Positions 1 to 11,632 are shown, counted from the first letter of the stretch. The stretch: 64,000 nucleotides of DNA from Bursaphelenchus xylophilus (GCA_904066235.2 CAJFCV020000002.1:2728001-2792000), one strand, 5' to 3'. Notes: generated by a model not told the origin, from the letters alone. Made by a program: numbers and translations.

Positions 1-96
1 TCGCTGCAAACCGATCAGATATCGGGAAGGCAGAAAAATTTGCGCTTCCGGACAATCGGTTTGCGATGCCTTGAAAGAAACGAATAAAAACACTCT

Positions 97-646
97 GTTA
101 TCAGTCTGTCGGGAAAGTAATGAGCACTCTTTGATCGAATTTTTTACAGAGTCTCCGTAATTTTATACAAGACCCGATTTTGTCAAGTTTTGCAGGCTGC
201 CGGTGACATCTTATACGACGCATGTTTTTTATCAGTCTGTCGAGAAAATAATGAGCATTACATAATTGAATTTTCACGGCGTTGAAGGGAGGTAGAGCCT
301 CTACAAATTCTGAAAACACAACAACTAAATTTTTGTTGGGGTTTGCAGGCTGCCAGTGACATTTTATACTTTGTACGATGAGTGTTCTTTATCACTCTTC
401 CGGGAAAATAAGAGTCTCCGCAATTTCTGAAAACAAAAATAAATTTAGTCAAGCCAGTCTGTAACATTTTATACGATGCAGTCTGTTGGGAAAATAATCA
501 AAACGTCGCATTCTGTCGCATCCAAAATCGCGTCGCCACCAAGCAAATAAATTGTGTTGCGGGAAAATGAAATTATCTATATGATTTTCATTTCAGCGAC
601 ACGATCGGCGCAGCGACATTGTGCTCATTATTTTCCCGACAGACAG
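97..646. repeat. Cluster of MITE family A pieces
   Basis: Two partial left ends (near 97 and 231) and one almost complete element (about 479-646) carry the family A terminus CAGTCTGTCGGGAAAATAA and its inverse complement. The complete copy has an interior rich in GTCGC and AAAATCGC words. A conserved module beginning GCAGGCTGCCGG and ending TATACGATG sits just upstream of the copies at about 192, 345 and 455. There is no coding capacity. Confidence 0.75.
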
Positions 647-1637
647 ATAAACTTTTCCTAGTAAGAGGAGGCCCTTTTGAAACTTTCAAGCACGTCGTGC
701 ATACGATGATTTTTTGTGAAGATATAATGCTCTACGGTAGAAATGAGTTTGATTTTTTGATGCCAAGTCTCACATGCGTCATAAAAAAATCAGTGCAAAA
801 TGGGCGAAGTTTGTTTTTTTTTAATCTGGGCGTCGCACTTGAAACACTTCCTTCCTGAAAGTGACTACTGTATACAGTTTCTTTTATGGTTTATTTTGAC
901 CATTAATGCTGGCTAATGGCAGATACATCAATTAAATTACAAAAAAGTCGATATTCACAGTTTTTTCGTTACATCAGAATATCATTCATGACAATATTCA
1001 TCGCTGACACGCAAAGAATCGTTGATTTTAACCTCAAATTGGTGTATAATAATAAACCTGTTTTTTGATGCAGTGGTTTCAAAAAAATTTTTTCGAAATC
1101 CGTTTTTAGCTCACGCAGCCCGAAATCCCTCAAAAAAAGCCGATGCTCTTTGACAGCTGCATTACTCATATTTACTGTTTGTCAATATTTGTCGCGCTCT
1201 CTGCTCCTTTGGGATTTGCGACCGCATTTTTCTCGGCTTTCGACTTTCAATTTCGCCGATGAAAAGAACGGCCTTAATTTAAACAGACGTTTTTTCCGCG
1301 GGTTTATTACTTTTTTGAGGAATCTGGAACGACATCTGGGCTATGAAAAACGGGAGGTTTTTTTGGAACGGGCGGTCTGCTATATGTTTTTATACATGTA
1401 TTGGCAGTCAAATCGCAAATGTTTTTGTTTTATTTTTGGGAGGTCTTGTGGCTAATTGCGGAGTTTGGTTTTGTTAATTTTTTTTTGATAATTTTGATAA
1501 TGTTGTTGGCATATTATGAAAGTCAAAGGCGTATTTAGATCACAGCCAAACCTCAGCAGAATAAACTCCTACTAAATTTTTCTCTAATGAAGACTTTCAA
1601 ACGTCTCAAAGAGCAAATTGGGACGTTTCAGCAATTA
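647..1637. other. Gene-free stretch
   Basis: AT-rich DNA with no splice-flanked coding exon, RNA gene or clear repeat. Open frames here (for example 1,150-1,455) lack a splice context and recognisable domains. Confidence 0.4.
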
Positions 1638-1790
1638 TCAGTCTGTCGGGAAAATAATGAGCACTTTGTCGCATCGAAAATCACATTGCCGCGGAGAAAA
1701 TTAATTTTGTCGCAGCAAAATCAAATTGCTTTTCAATTCAGCGACGCGATTCGCGCAGCAACATTGTGCCAATTATTTTCCCGACAGACT
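1638..1790. mobile_element. MITE family A, complete copy
   Basis: A roughly 155-bp element with inverted termini CAGTCTGTCGGGAAAATAA, followed inside by ATGAGCAC, and with TA next to both ends. The interior pairs GTCGCATCGAAAATC on the left with GCGACGCGATTCGCG on the right, so the whole copy can fold as a hairpin. The TA flanks and CAGT-type ends point to a non-autonomous element mobilised by a Tc1/mariner transposase (inference). Confidence 0.8.
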
Positions 1791-2039
1791 TATAAAGTGG
1801 GCTTTTTTCGATAAAGTTGCCCTCTATGGCATGTACCAGGAGCCAATGCGCTAACTGAAGGTTTGCTGAAAAACACATAGGACGCAGCTCGGAGAACTTG
1901 CACGGGCGCAGCTCTCGTCTTGGGCGCAGCTAAAAACAAGCTGAAACTTAGCCCCGGCGAGCTGCGAAACGTTGTTTTCCGAGCTGCGCCCTGCCATTTT
2001 CAGCTAGCTTTCAGCAAACTTTCAGTTGGCGCGCATTGG

Positions 2040-2240
2040 CCCCAGTTCATCTGGAAAGTCGCCGAATTTAAATCAGCGACACGCACTGTGAGAAAATAAA
2101 AGTTTTCTTTGCACGGTGCAATTTGTTGCGTTTTGCACCGTGCAAAAGGCTTTTTTGGTGTTGCTCGCACCCTGTTTTTTGCACAGTGCAGACGCCAAAA
2201 ATCAGCATGGCAACTTTCCGAAAGGACCAGTACAATTTTC
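2040..2240. repeat. Degenerate copy of the CTAGTCC hairpin family
   Basis: The order of blocks (GGAAAGTCGCCG, a GCAC palindrome after GCGACACGCACTGTG, TTTGCACGGTGCAATTT, then GCTTTTTTGGTGTTGCTCGCACCCTG and a closing TTTCCGAAAGGACCAGTAC) matches the better-preserved elements at 22,590 and 23,307. Ends have decayed. Confidence 0.6.
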
Positions 2241-2419
2241 ATGCCAAAAAGTGCAAAAAAAGCGAAATCCTTTTTGTCAAAATTTGCAAATATACTGTAG
2301 TCGTCTTAAATATCTGACTCTTGCAATTTCGAGCACTTACCCTCTAAATTTTTCACCACAATTTTCAAAAATTATTTCAAACTTTTTTCCGTCAAAAACT
2401 CCTCATTTTCTCTGCCAAA

Positions 2420-2866
2420 CGTGACCCGCCTTCCAAAAGCATCCCGCCTGAGGTCATTCCTTATTCATGGTATTCAAATTCGGGCGTGTTGGGGCTCATT
2501 TCCGGCCGGTCATTCGCGCCGTTTAAACGAAATCTTTTATGGCCAAACAGTTTTTCGGAAAAACCCCTCCGTTTTTTGTGGAAATAACCTACCATTTCCG
2601 CTCTGGATTTTTCGACGGAAGGGAGATTTTTTTGGGAAAACCCCCGGCTTCCGATTACTTTCCGAATAATTACATCTCGATCCGTCGCCTGTTACAAACG
2701 ATGGGTTCTTGTTTTTCCGCACGGAAGCCGGTCACGGTTTGGAAGCGGACGTATGAGTCGCCAAATTGCGATCACTTTCGATCCCAATGAGGAAATTGCA
2801 AATTATGGGGGTGATTCTGATGAGGGTCCCGCTTTGCGTGCTTGGACTTTTTTCCAATTTTTCGTA
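2420..2866 (+). other. Coding-like open frame ended by a MITE, no gene assigned
   Basis: A less AT-rich stretch. From 2,753 an open frame starts MSRQIAITFDPNEEIANYGG and runs to the family A terminus at about 2,868. It could be an exon remnant cut by the insertion, but I see no splice donor, no upstream exon and no known domain. A short hairpin with GGAAAAACCC arms lies at about 2,555-2,645. Confidence 0.15.
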
Positions 2867-2978
2867 TCAGTCTGTCGGGAAAATAATAAGGACCCTGCCT
2901 TATCCAAAGTTTTTGTACGACGAATCGGGTTATGCAGGCTGCCGGTGACATTTTATACGATGATATTTTTTTTAATTA

Positions 2979-3127
2979 CAAGCCTGTCGGGAAAATAATG
3001 AGCACTTGTCGCATCGAAAATCGCATCGCTGCCAAGAAAATCAATTGTGTCGCTGCAAAATCAAATTGCTTTTCACTTCCGCGGTTGTCGCAGCGACACT
3101 GTGCTCATTACTTTCCCGACAGACTGA
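2979..3127. mobile_element. MITE family A copy
   Basis: Left end CTGTCGGGAAAATAATGAGCA, shared interior, and right end TGCTCATTACTTTCCCGACAG. The upstream module (GCAGGCTGCCGGTGACATTT, TATACGATG) is present at 2,934-2,962. Confidence 0.75.
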
Positions 3128-3220
3128 GAGTCAAAAAATCAAATAACATTCCCAACCGAGGGAAACTTGTTTTTTGACGAACTCAAGGGAAAGGACCAAG
3201 CGCGACGGCCAGGTTTTTCA

Positions 3221-3369
3221 TCAGTCTATCGGGAAAATAATGTGGATTTGTTGCAGCAAAATATCTCGTCGCAGTTGCACGCCAAATCTTCAGGCGCGGT
3301 TAGCCGTCGCAAAGTAATGATAAGCCATTTCAATGCGCCCCCAAATCCACATTTTTTTCCCGACAGACC
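3221..3369. mobile_element. MITE family A copy, GTGGATT subfamily
   Basis: The termini are family A, but the subterminal bases read ATGTGGATTTG rather than ATGAGCACT, and the interior differs (TCGTCGCAGTTGCACGCC, GGCGCGGTTAGCCGTCGCAAAG). The right end is CCACATTTTTTTCCCGACAGAC. Confidence 0.7.
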
Positions 3370-4640
3370 AAAAAAAATTTTTTTAATTTTTTGCACGGTG
3401 CAGAATTTTTCTCTGCACGCCGCAAAACAATAACATTTTTTTCATTTTTTTCCAAATTTTCCTCTGAGTACTTCTCCACAAAAACAAGCTTTTGGCACTT
3501 GGCCAACCTTCAAGTCCTCGGCCAAGTTTTTTCATTAATTCCAAGGGTTGCGTGCTTTTTGCCATTAATTCCAAACCCCATAAAAAGTGCGAATTTTTCG
3601 CGTTTCGACTCGAAAAATGGACCCTCGAATTACATGGGTTTTATTGCCCTGAGGGCTTTCAGAGTAAGGTGGATTTTCGAACAAAAATTTGGGTTGGTTT
3701 TGGGATTTTTTTGTAATGTGCAATTTTTATTCTTTTGCTTCCTGCGGTATGTTTGTCGGAAAATTTTGAGTTTTTCTCATTTTTCGCAACTTTTAGAGAC
3801 ATCTGCGGTGTATTTTCCACTAAAAAATCGGTGTAAAAATTTAAAAAAAAAAATTTGATACTTTTTTATACCTTCTGTTTTTTCTTTAAAAAATCACTTT
3901 TTAAACCCAAAAACAATATTTTTTAACATTAATTGACACCTTTTGATGCTTTTCGATTTAAAAAATTTGTCCTGTTAATTTTTAGAGACATCTACAGTAT
4001 TTTTTCCACAAAAAATCGGTTTAAAAATTTTCAAAAATTTTTGATACTTTTTGATACTTTTCATTTTTTCGCTTTTTTTAATCCCAAAAAAATTTTCCAA
4101 AAATTAATTTTCATTTTATGATCCCTTTGGATACTTTTTGACCACTATACAAAAACATATGTCCCGTGACCCGAAAATTTGTTTTTCGTCGCCAAAAAAT
4201 CCCAAATCCCCGCCGATTAACCGCAAATTATTTGCAAATCCTCGAAGAAATATGGAGCGGCATTGGGTTTCAGTTCAAGGTCGTCTCTCTTCCACCTTCC
4301 TAAAATTGATTTTACAGCAATTTTTTGGGTGAGGGAATTGCTTCGGTAAATTCTTTGAAGTCTTGACGTCCATGTTTGATTCCCTCATTACAAAAATTTA
4401 TTTTCCGGCTTCTGTACTTTTGCTGAGACTTTTTACGGGCTTTTTGTAGGCTTCACGCGGTTTGTCGCGAAAATATTTATGTTTTAGACTTTTGAAAATT
4501 CTTATCTCCACCTTCAAAGTCGTTGAAGTTATTTGCGCGATACGCACTGTAAGAAAACAACAGTTTACCTTGCAATTCTGGTTTTTGCAAAAAATTTGTG
4601 CGTTATAGAGGGTTTCTGTTGAAAGGAAGATGGCTCTGGT
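3370..4640. other. AT-rich gene-free stretch with TTGATACTTTT repeats
   Basis: T-rich DNA in which the word TTGATACTTTT and the phrase AGAGACATCTRCRGTRTWTTTTCCAC recur (about 3,795, 3,990, 4,040), a decayed short tandem repeat. No exon is supported. Confidence 0.4.
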
Positions 4641-4857
4641 ACACTTACTCGACTTACTAATCACTTCGTAGAGCCGCTGGAGCCATTTTTATGACATGCA
4701 ACGTGAGAAAACAACATTTTACTTTGCACTGTACAATTTCCGGTTTTTTGCACAGTGCAAATGGCTTTTTTGGGCTGTTGCTCGCGCCCTGACTTTTATT
4801 GGGCAGTTCAAATGTCAAAAATCATTCCAGCGACTTTGCGAAGGGACTAGTACATAC
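4640..4857. repeat. Degenerate CTAGTCC hairpin element
   Basis: Blocks in the family order: GCCGCTGGAGCCATTTTTATGACATGC, a GCAC-type palindrome, GGCTTTTTTGGGCTGTTGCTCGCGCCCTGA, then ATTCCAGCGACTTTGCGAAGGGACTAGTAC. Ends correspond to the elements at 20,542 and 23,547. Confidence 0.6.
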
Positions 4858-5159
4858 CTAACATCTAGCTCTAAACTGCAAGGAAACACGACATTAGCAA
4901 TCTTATACTTATACAAGACTTTGTTGTACGAGACCTCCTTTTGTCCTAAAATTAATTTTCCCCCATGACCTCTGAGATTGTTAGTCGCAAGCCGGTTTTG
5001 TTGTACGTTTGTTTAAGAGAGGCCGTGCATGAAAGGAATCAACTCCTTTGCAGTCTCTTATAATGGCCATTATAATGGCCAAAAAGGTTCTTTCTCGCCT
5101 GTTAGAGTCACCTCGGCTTACGTACTCTTTTCTCGGAAGTGTTGAACGTCTCGGCAGCA

Positions 5160-5283
5160 CCATGTGGGGAAAATAATGTGGATTTGTCGCAGCAAAATGT
5201 CTCGTCTTGTCACAATCGCGCACCAAATTTCCAGCCCCGGCTAACCGTCGAAAAGCGGTCACATTACTTTAACGGCAGGCTGA
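5160..5283. repeat. MITE family A, degenerate GTGGATT copy
   Basis: GGGGAAAATAATGTGGATTTG at the left and CACATTACTTTAACGGCAG at the right enclose an interior with CGCACCAAATTTCCAGCC, as in the other GTGGATT-subfamily copies. Both termini carry mismatches, so it is an old copy. Confidence 0.55.
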
Positions 5284-5370
5284 TAAAGTGCTCTTTATAT
5301 GTATATATACAAGTAACAAGTTTCAGTGAAAACTTTGTCCAACGAACTACCATACAGTGAAACCTATTTA

Positions 5371-6603
5371 CAGGGTGCGGCAAAAAAATGGAAACATAGC
5401 TATATTTTTCCTGGCAATCCAAATTCCGCAAAAGTAACGGTCATCCTCAATAACATAGAGCATTGTTTATAACATATTCAACCCGTTTTACCGTGGCTGC
5501 TTTTGGTGGCGATATAGAGCTCCAAACGTGACTTAAAATTTTGGCCTTTTGGCCGCAGCTTTTTTCAGGGAAATCCGTCCCGTCCTTGACGCAGCGATTA
5601 CTTTGCGACTCCAAATTTTTGTGGCGTGTAGATGATGATAGCCTCCAATTGAAAAAAAAAATTACAGTACATTGGATCTATACCCGGCGAGCAGGCGCTC
5701 TTTTTACAGACGGGGTGAAATCGGGAAAGTCGGTCTCAAAATCGGGCTTGACTCGCTGTTGCCCTGTGAGTCGGCGCTGAGTGTAGTTGGAATGCCAAAT
5801 TTGAGCTGCCAAGGTTCTACTGAGTCAACAGAAGCATGAGGAAATCCAGGTTAACCCGGCACTAGAATTTTGCCCTCTTGATCCACGAAAATCTCGGAAT
5901 TCTTGCCGCTGGCACAAATTCCGCCTTAGGCGATGACGGCCCGGATTTTGACGGTGTTCATCGTTAGCCCACGTGCAGAGGGCCTCACCGGATCGGATTC
6001 TGGCGCTATGTTGGTTAGGCACCCGCCAAACTTTGCACCGCGAAGGGAATACGCTCCCATCGCGGACCTGCGGCCCGACGTCTGAATTTTCGACATTTTT
6101 TTAGGTGTACGGGCTTGATCTTGCCGATTAGGAGTTGGGCATTTTAGACCTTGCGTGGGGAGACCTTGAGTTGATTTTTAGCTATTTGGCCGACTGGTCG
6201 GTCGCTGATGCCGGTCTCACGGGCAATTTTTTCTGGAAATCGACGGATTTCGCTGTTGATGACCCCGCGGCTGGCAGAAGTGTTGGCGATGCGTTTTCCT
6301 TCGCTTACTGGACGCTTGAAATTGTCGAAAAGCTCCTTGCATTGTGCGATTACTTTGGACACAACGTGCTTTCTGTGCCGGGCAAATTAGCAATTCGCAC
6401 AGGTAAAAAACAGGTCCGAAATCGAGGTCCCTCTGTTTGTCATTCAAAAAAAGAATGTTAGTAAACCGATATGGACATGAAATTATAAGGTCTAGGAGAG
6501 AAAACTATGTAGAATTTAATGGTATGGAAATAATTTTGCTGCACTTAAAAATTTTTGCGTCAGGACCCAATGAAAAAAGTTTCCATTTTTTTGCCGCACC
6601 CTG
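5371..6603. mobile_element. Tc1/mariner (Tc3-like) transposon, inactive
   Basis: A 1,233-bp element with perfect inverted ends CAGGGTGCGGCAAAAAAATG (the identity continues for about 25 bases) and a TA on each side, the target duplication of the Tc1/mariner superfamily. It holds a broken transposase on the minus strand. It is less AT-rich than its surroundings, which suggests a relatively recent arrival compared with the nearby decayed repeats (inference). Confidence 0.9.
5560..6450 (-). pseudogene. Tc3-like transposase pseudogene
   Basis: The minus strand between the two inverted ends keeps recognisable pieces of a Tc1/mariner DDE transposase. Near 6,300-6,150 there is a helix-turn-helix-like stretch (RRFPEKIARETGISDRPVGQ, then a basic segment KIKPVHLKKCRKFRRRA after one stop). 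Near 5,950-5,870 the block GGICASGKNSEIFVDQ corresponds to the family segment before the second catalytic aspartate. In-frame stops (after RKV, after LAGA, before GGICA) and frame changes show it is dead. I did not attempt a repaired reading. Confidence 0.8.
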
Positions 6604-7079
6604 TATAACAAATAATTTTTTTCAGAGGTCCCATATGCTGTCACTAGGTCAAGACGAGTCTCTGTACAACGAAAACTTCCAAAATTTTTTTTTGCACTGG
6701 CGATTTGCTGTAAAGAGGTTTGAGTGTTTGCCCGTGATGTAAGATGATCGTATCTCCTATAACAAACTTCCCTTTCTTTCTTTTTTTTCTGAAACCCCCG
6801 ATCGCATATTCAAATTGCATGTATTTCGAGAGACGCGCGAGGGTCATTTCCAAGTCATCCCCCCGAGGCGATTCAATAGCGCTCACACAATAGGAAGGGG
6901 GGTTGGATCGCGTTCAACATGGCCGGCTATTTTTAACCGAAGGGGGTTTTGAAGAGTTCAGAGGAGCCTTAGGGGAGAGTTTGGAAAAAAGTTTAAAAAT
7001 TGTTTTGAAAAAGTACTTACAACTGTTGAATTTTAGTAATTTTGAACTGTTAGGGACGCAGTGAAACTCCGTACAACGT
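6604..7079. other. Gene-free stretch
   Basis: AT-rich DNA between the transposon and the first GCAC array. I see no exon, RNA gene or named repeat. Confidence 0.35.
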
Positions 7080-7700
7080 TTTTTTCAACTCTCTTTTTCT
7101 CGGTCCCGCATCGCGCAAAAGTTTCCACTTCGCACTGTGCAAAAAACCCCATTTCGCACTGTGCAAAAAAATCCCATTCTGCACCGTGCAAAAAACCGCT
7201 CATTTTGCACCGTGATTTTTGAAATTTTGCACTGTGCCATTTTCAGCGGCGTCGCTGCGACGTCTTTGAAGCGATTTGGCGCGAATCGCTTCAAATGCAC
7301 GGTGCAAAAAGCCCGCGCTGTGCGAAAAGGCGATTCGAAAAGCCCGCATCGTGCGAAAAAGACAAAATGCACTGTGCAAAATTTTCGAAAACCCGCACCG
7401 TGCGGAAAAAATGAAAAATGCACTGTGCAAAATGTTCGCAAAAAAGACAAAATGCACAGTGCAAAATATTCCAACGCCGCACTTTGCGACAAAAAATTCG
7501 AAATGCACAGTGCAAACCGTTAGAAAAGGCCCGCACCGTGCGAAAAAAGGAGAAACTGCACTGTGCAAAATTTTCGAAAAAGATCGCACCGTGCCATGGA
7601 AAGGCGAAATGCACTGTGCAAAACGTTTGGAAAGCCATGCACTGTGCAAAAAAAACATTCAAAATGCACTGTGCAAACCGTTCGAAAAGACCCGCACCGC
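7080..7700. repeat. GCAC-N-GTGC palindrome array 1
   Basis: The 9-base odd palindrome GCAC-N-GTGC, with any central base, recurs roughly every 25-40 bases, usually as TGCACTGTGCAAAA or CGCACCGTGCGAAAA. Spacers are short and A-rich with AAAAGCCCGCACCGTGCGAAAA-type phrases. All six frames stay open in places because the unit lacks stop codons, giving spurious reading frames up to 187 codons. The array resembles the one at 25.7-26.4 kb in spacer wording. Confidence 0.85.
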
Positions 7701-8330
7701 GAAAAAAAGGGAAAAAATCACTGAAATCTTGGCCTGTGGATCAACAGTAGGCCAAAAACAGCCTTCTATAAAACAAAACCTATCTATAACGAACAAATTT
7801 TTTTATTTTTTGCGATTCGTTTGTACATTTTTTTTTTGATTTTTGATGAAATTTTTCATTTTTCAAAGACAAACCCGTTTTTTAAAATGATTGGTCCCCC
7901 AATACCATGCAGCGATGACCTCATCCACTTTCTCCAAACCTCGTATTCTCTCTTTTAGTCAAATTCAAATTCCATCTTTTTTTTAAAAAAATTTTCTCAC
8001 CGGAGGCGACGCGCGCGAAAGCCGCCGAAATTCGATACCGATTCACTTTTTCAAAGCGGGAGATTTTTGTCAAACCATGAAAAGTATTTGAATTGCCCCG
8101 AGACGGAGTATTTTACAGCAAGTTTAAGGGCGATAGTGGGCAGTTACTACAGTTTTAGGGCTAAATTGAGGGGAAAAGGTCGGATTTTATATTGTTTTAG
8201 GTGGTTTTGAAGGGGAAAAGGGATGTCTTTATATGAATTATGCTCCAAAATTACTGTTATTGGCTCTATTTCGAATTTCAAGTGTCCTAAAAATTTTTTC
8301 ATACTGTAAATCTAGACAAACCGAGCTTTA
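7701..8330. other. Gene-free stretch
   Basis: AT-rich, no supported gene. A short GC-rich patch (GGAGGCGACGCGCGCGAAAG, about 8,003-8,022) is unexplained. Confidence 0.35.
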
Positions 8331-8551
8331 CAGGCTGCCAGGACATTTTATACGATGAATATTCTTGTTATCAGTCTGCCGGAAAAATGACGAGGGCTTT
8401 TATCAGTCTGTTGGGAAAATAATGACGGTTAAGTCGCATCGAAAATCGCATCGCTGCCGAGAAAATAAACTGTGTCGCGGCAAAAAATTGCTTTTCAGTT
8501 CAGCGACGACATCGCCGCAGCGAAATGTGCCCATTATTTTCCCGACAGACG
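8331..8551. mobile_element. MITE family A with upstream module
   Basis: The upstream module (CAGGCTGCCAGGACATTT, TATACGATG) at 8,331-8,357 is followed by a damaged left end at about 8,371 and a complete element at about 8,403-8,551 ending CCATTATTTTCCCGACAGAC. Confidence 0.7.
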
Positions 8552-8619
8552 GATATTAGCATTTTCATAAAGTGCATGGACATTTTTTTTTTCTTTTCCC
8601 AGTTCATTTTGAACTTTTT

Positions 8620-8860
8620 CCCACGCTTGTCGCTAACGCACAGTGCAATTTCTCTTTTCGCACCGTGCAAATTTCGAAAAAGCCGTTTGCAGCGGAAAAT
8701 CGCCGAAGTGATTTCGGCGACAAGCACTGTGCGAAAACAAATGTTTTCTTTGCACTGTGCAATTTCTTGCTCTTTGCACCGTGCAATAGGCTTTTTGGGC
8801 TTTCTTTTTTCGCGCAGTGCAAACGCCAAAAATCTAGCGACTTTCGCGTGTTTCGTTATG
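8620..8860. repeat. Degenerate CTAGTCC hairpin element with GCAC palindromes
   Basis: The interior matches the cluster elements at 22,590 and 23,307: GGCGACAAGCACTGTGCGAAAA, TTTGCACTGTGCAATTTCTTG, CACCGTGCAATAGGCTTTTTGGGC. It shows that several GCAC palindromes travel inside a transposable element. Confidence 0.6.
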
Positions 8861-9416
8861 GACAGGGTTTGTTCTAGAGAGTCTCAAAAAATGATTTTTC
8901 GAAATTTTTCGCTTTTTTTAAATATTATACTTCCGTAATTCATTAAAACAAAAAGAGAAACCGAGAGCCCGCGCCTTTCACCCGTCAGCTCTGATTTCTC
9001 CCCATTTTTCGGGTGAAAATTTTCGGTGGATTAAGATTTCACTTGCAATTGGAGTTCGGATATCGCTCATGGCGTCCGATTTTTTTTATTTTTTGATTTA
9101 CGCCGGAATTTTTGATTTTATCCAACTGTAGGAAGCATAAAAGTGATGAACAAGTGTTTGATATCGGGGTGTTTGTTATGCAGAGTTGTTTATTTTGGGC
9201 TGGAATAGAAGATGAGCCTGCGATTTGTATATTTTCTAAAGATGAATAAGTAATACGGGTTCTGGGAACCTTTGAATAGAAGATTCGTATTTTTTGAGGC
9301 TTGTGCTAAGCTGAATTATGGGTCTAATGATAGAGTAGCATAAATGTCATCATTCGACCTTATTGGAACTCGCCAGAAATTTAGAGTAAAATTTTCTAAG
9401 AGTTATCAAAATTTAT
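8861..9416. other. Gene-free stretch
   Basis: AT-rich DNA with no exon or repeat I can name. Confidence 0.35.
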
Positions 9417-10146
9417 TAGCCTGTCGGGAAAATAATAACCACTCTGTCGTATCGAAAATCGCACACAATAAGTTTTGTCCAGTTTTGCAGACTGCCGGTG
9501 ACGTTTTATACGATGCGTATTTTTTAATATCAGTCTGTCGAGAAAATAATGAGCATTCTATCGCATTGAAAATTGCAGCCGGGAAAATAAATTGTGTAGC
9601 GACAAAATCAAGTTGCTTTTCACTTTAGCAACGCTAGTTTGAATGCGGCATTGTGCTCGTTATTCTCCCGACAAATTGATATTAAAAAAATCATGTTGAA
9701 TATTAGTTTACCAAGGACTATGCTTCTAGTAAATATTTTCATAGTCTGTCGGAAAAAAATTGATTTTTTTTTGGTAAAACACGACCAATTTCTAATTTAT
9801 TTTTCCTGCTAAAGATTACGACCTCCAGCCGGGAAAATATTGTGGATTTTTCGCCCTTTGAAATCGACCATTATCGCTTTGCTACAGCTAACGGCGGCTG
9901 GCGATTTGGTGCGCTACTGCGACGATGCGAGACATTTTGCTGTCTCGGTTTTCAGTCTGCCAGTGACATTTTATACGATGCGTGTTATTTATCAGTCTGT
10001 CGGGAAAATAATGAGCTCTCTGGCGCATCAAAAATCGCATTGCCGTCGAGAAAATTAATTGTGTCGTGCCAAAATCAAATCGCTTTTCACTTCAGCGACG
10101 CGATTGGCGCAGGGACATTTTGCTCATTATTTTCCCGACAGACTGA
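9417..10146. mobile_element. Three or four MITE family A copies in a row
   Basis: A partial left end at about 9,419, the upstream module at 9,487-9,514 and a full element at about 9,530-9,681 are followed by a GTGGATT-subfamily left part near 9,826-9,950, another upstream module at 9,953-9,980 and a full element at about 9,991-10,146 (right end CTCATTATTTTCCCGACAGA). The arrangement suggests that the module and the MITE moved or duplicated together. Confidence 0.75.
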
Positions 10147-10594
10147 TATTGTTTTTCATAAAGTGAATAGACATTTTTTGTGACAAAAAACCCTACTTTG
10201 CACCATGAATTTCAAAGCCAAATTTTTACTTTACATTTTCCCTTTTTATACTGGTGACTGCATCCAGTAAAACTCCAAAAAAACCCCAATCCCAATCGTA
10301 TTTCATTTCCGTTTCACTTTCAAGCCCCCACCGAGCCGTCTGTCTGTTTGATATCCTCAACAAACACGCGTTCAGCGGGAGTTCATCTCCTTTTTTAATG
10401 CGAGCACTCATTTTTTCCGAACTTTTTGAGGTCACTTTTAATGGATGAATATGGATTCTTCGACGAGGAAATCGTGCAGGAAGTGAATGTTGGGGGGAAG
10501 AAACGGAGGTCTCTAAGATGTTTACCTTTACAATAATATCGCGAGTCATCACCGTCCGCATACGCAGCTGGTCTTTTCCAATGGGGGGAAATGC

Positions 10595-10840
10595 AAGGGG
10601 CGACACTCAGAATTTCTTTAAATTTTGCACATACCTTGGGGATAGGCGACATATCAGTTCCGGAAAATTTTAGCTCGCGCTTTGCCGGCGCAGCCGAAAT
10701 ATTCAACGATTGACGAGAGAGTACGCGAAACGCGAAGTGCGATCAGAGAGAAGAACACCTCTTGGCCGTATTTTAGTCTTTTTTATGCGGAATAAATTGA
10801 TTTTTTGTAGGGACATTTCCATTTACGGTAGAAATAGACA
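10595..10840 (-). repeat. Rep-C copy (partial)
   Basis: It carries the Rep-C end (GGGGCGACACTCAGAATTTC) followed by TTTGCACATACCTTGGGGATAGGCGACATATCAG, CGAGAGAGTACGCGAAACGC and GGACATTTCCATTTACGGTA, in the order of the other copies but reversed. No open frame. Confidence 0.6.
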
Positions 10841-10889
10841 AAATATTTTTGTATCTTCATTTTGTATCTTTACAAATCGCAAAAGACCA

Positions 10890-11130
10890 AAAAAAATTGA
10901 TTATATTGGGGGGCTGTTGCAAGAAAGATGACTTTGGTACTAGTCGCGCCATAAAGTCCGTGGAATTTTCTCAGCGGCGTCGCAGGGTGAACGTATATGA
11001 AAAAGTGCATATCGCTAGTGCAAGAACGGGGAATTGCTGCGCACGGCAACCTAAAATGGAACAAAATGTCTCTTGCCCACTTTTGCGTTTCGTCCAAACG
11101 AAGTGTCAAAATTGACAAAAGATAAAGTAA
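10890..11130. repeat. Degenerate CTAGTCGCG hairpin element
   Basis: ACTAGTCGCGCCATAAAGTCC at 10,939 and the interior AGTGCATATCGCTAGTGCAAGAACGGGGAATTGC match elements at 21,029 and 21,286. The right end is not preserved. Confidence 0.55.
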
Positions 11131-11632
11131 TCGCGAAAAAAATGCTTTTCGGTCGGAAAATCCCATGGAAATTTCATTTTTGGCATTTCATTTAACCCCA
11201 AAAATCACTCCAATGACTTGGCAAACGACTACCATTAGCGGTGTTGTCCATTGAAGTCATCAAAAATCATCTTTCTCAAACTTTTAACTTCTCAAGTTCC
11301 TCAAAGTCAAAAATCCCCTAAGGGCCAATTTCGCCGTTTATCATATTCAAATCTCCTTTTAAAAACAATTGCGCAATATTTTTTATATTCTGAACGGCGA
11401 CACTCATCCCTTTTAAAACCCCTTCCTCAAAAAGGCGGAGGAGAGAAAAAAACAACGTTTGTTTGCTCAAAGGGATCTTACACTTTAGTCCGATCCGATA
11501 ATGACCGGATATTGCGGAGGGCGATTTGGGATTGCGCAAGGGCTGGTGCGGGATATATACTAATTTAATGTTTGTTCTGGTTTAACGCCATTTTTTGACA
11601 GATTGTTGTTGTATTTTATAGGATGTTGTAGT
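11131..11632. other. Gene-free stretch
   Basis: No exon with splice signals is visible; open frames of about 100 codons are not flanked by splice sites and show no family features. Confidence 0.35.
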
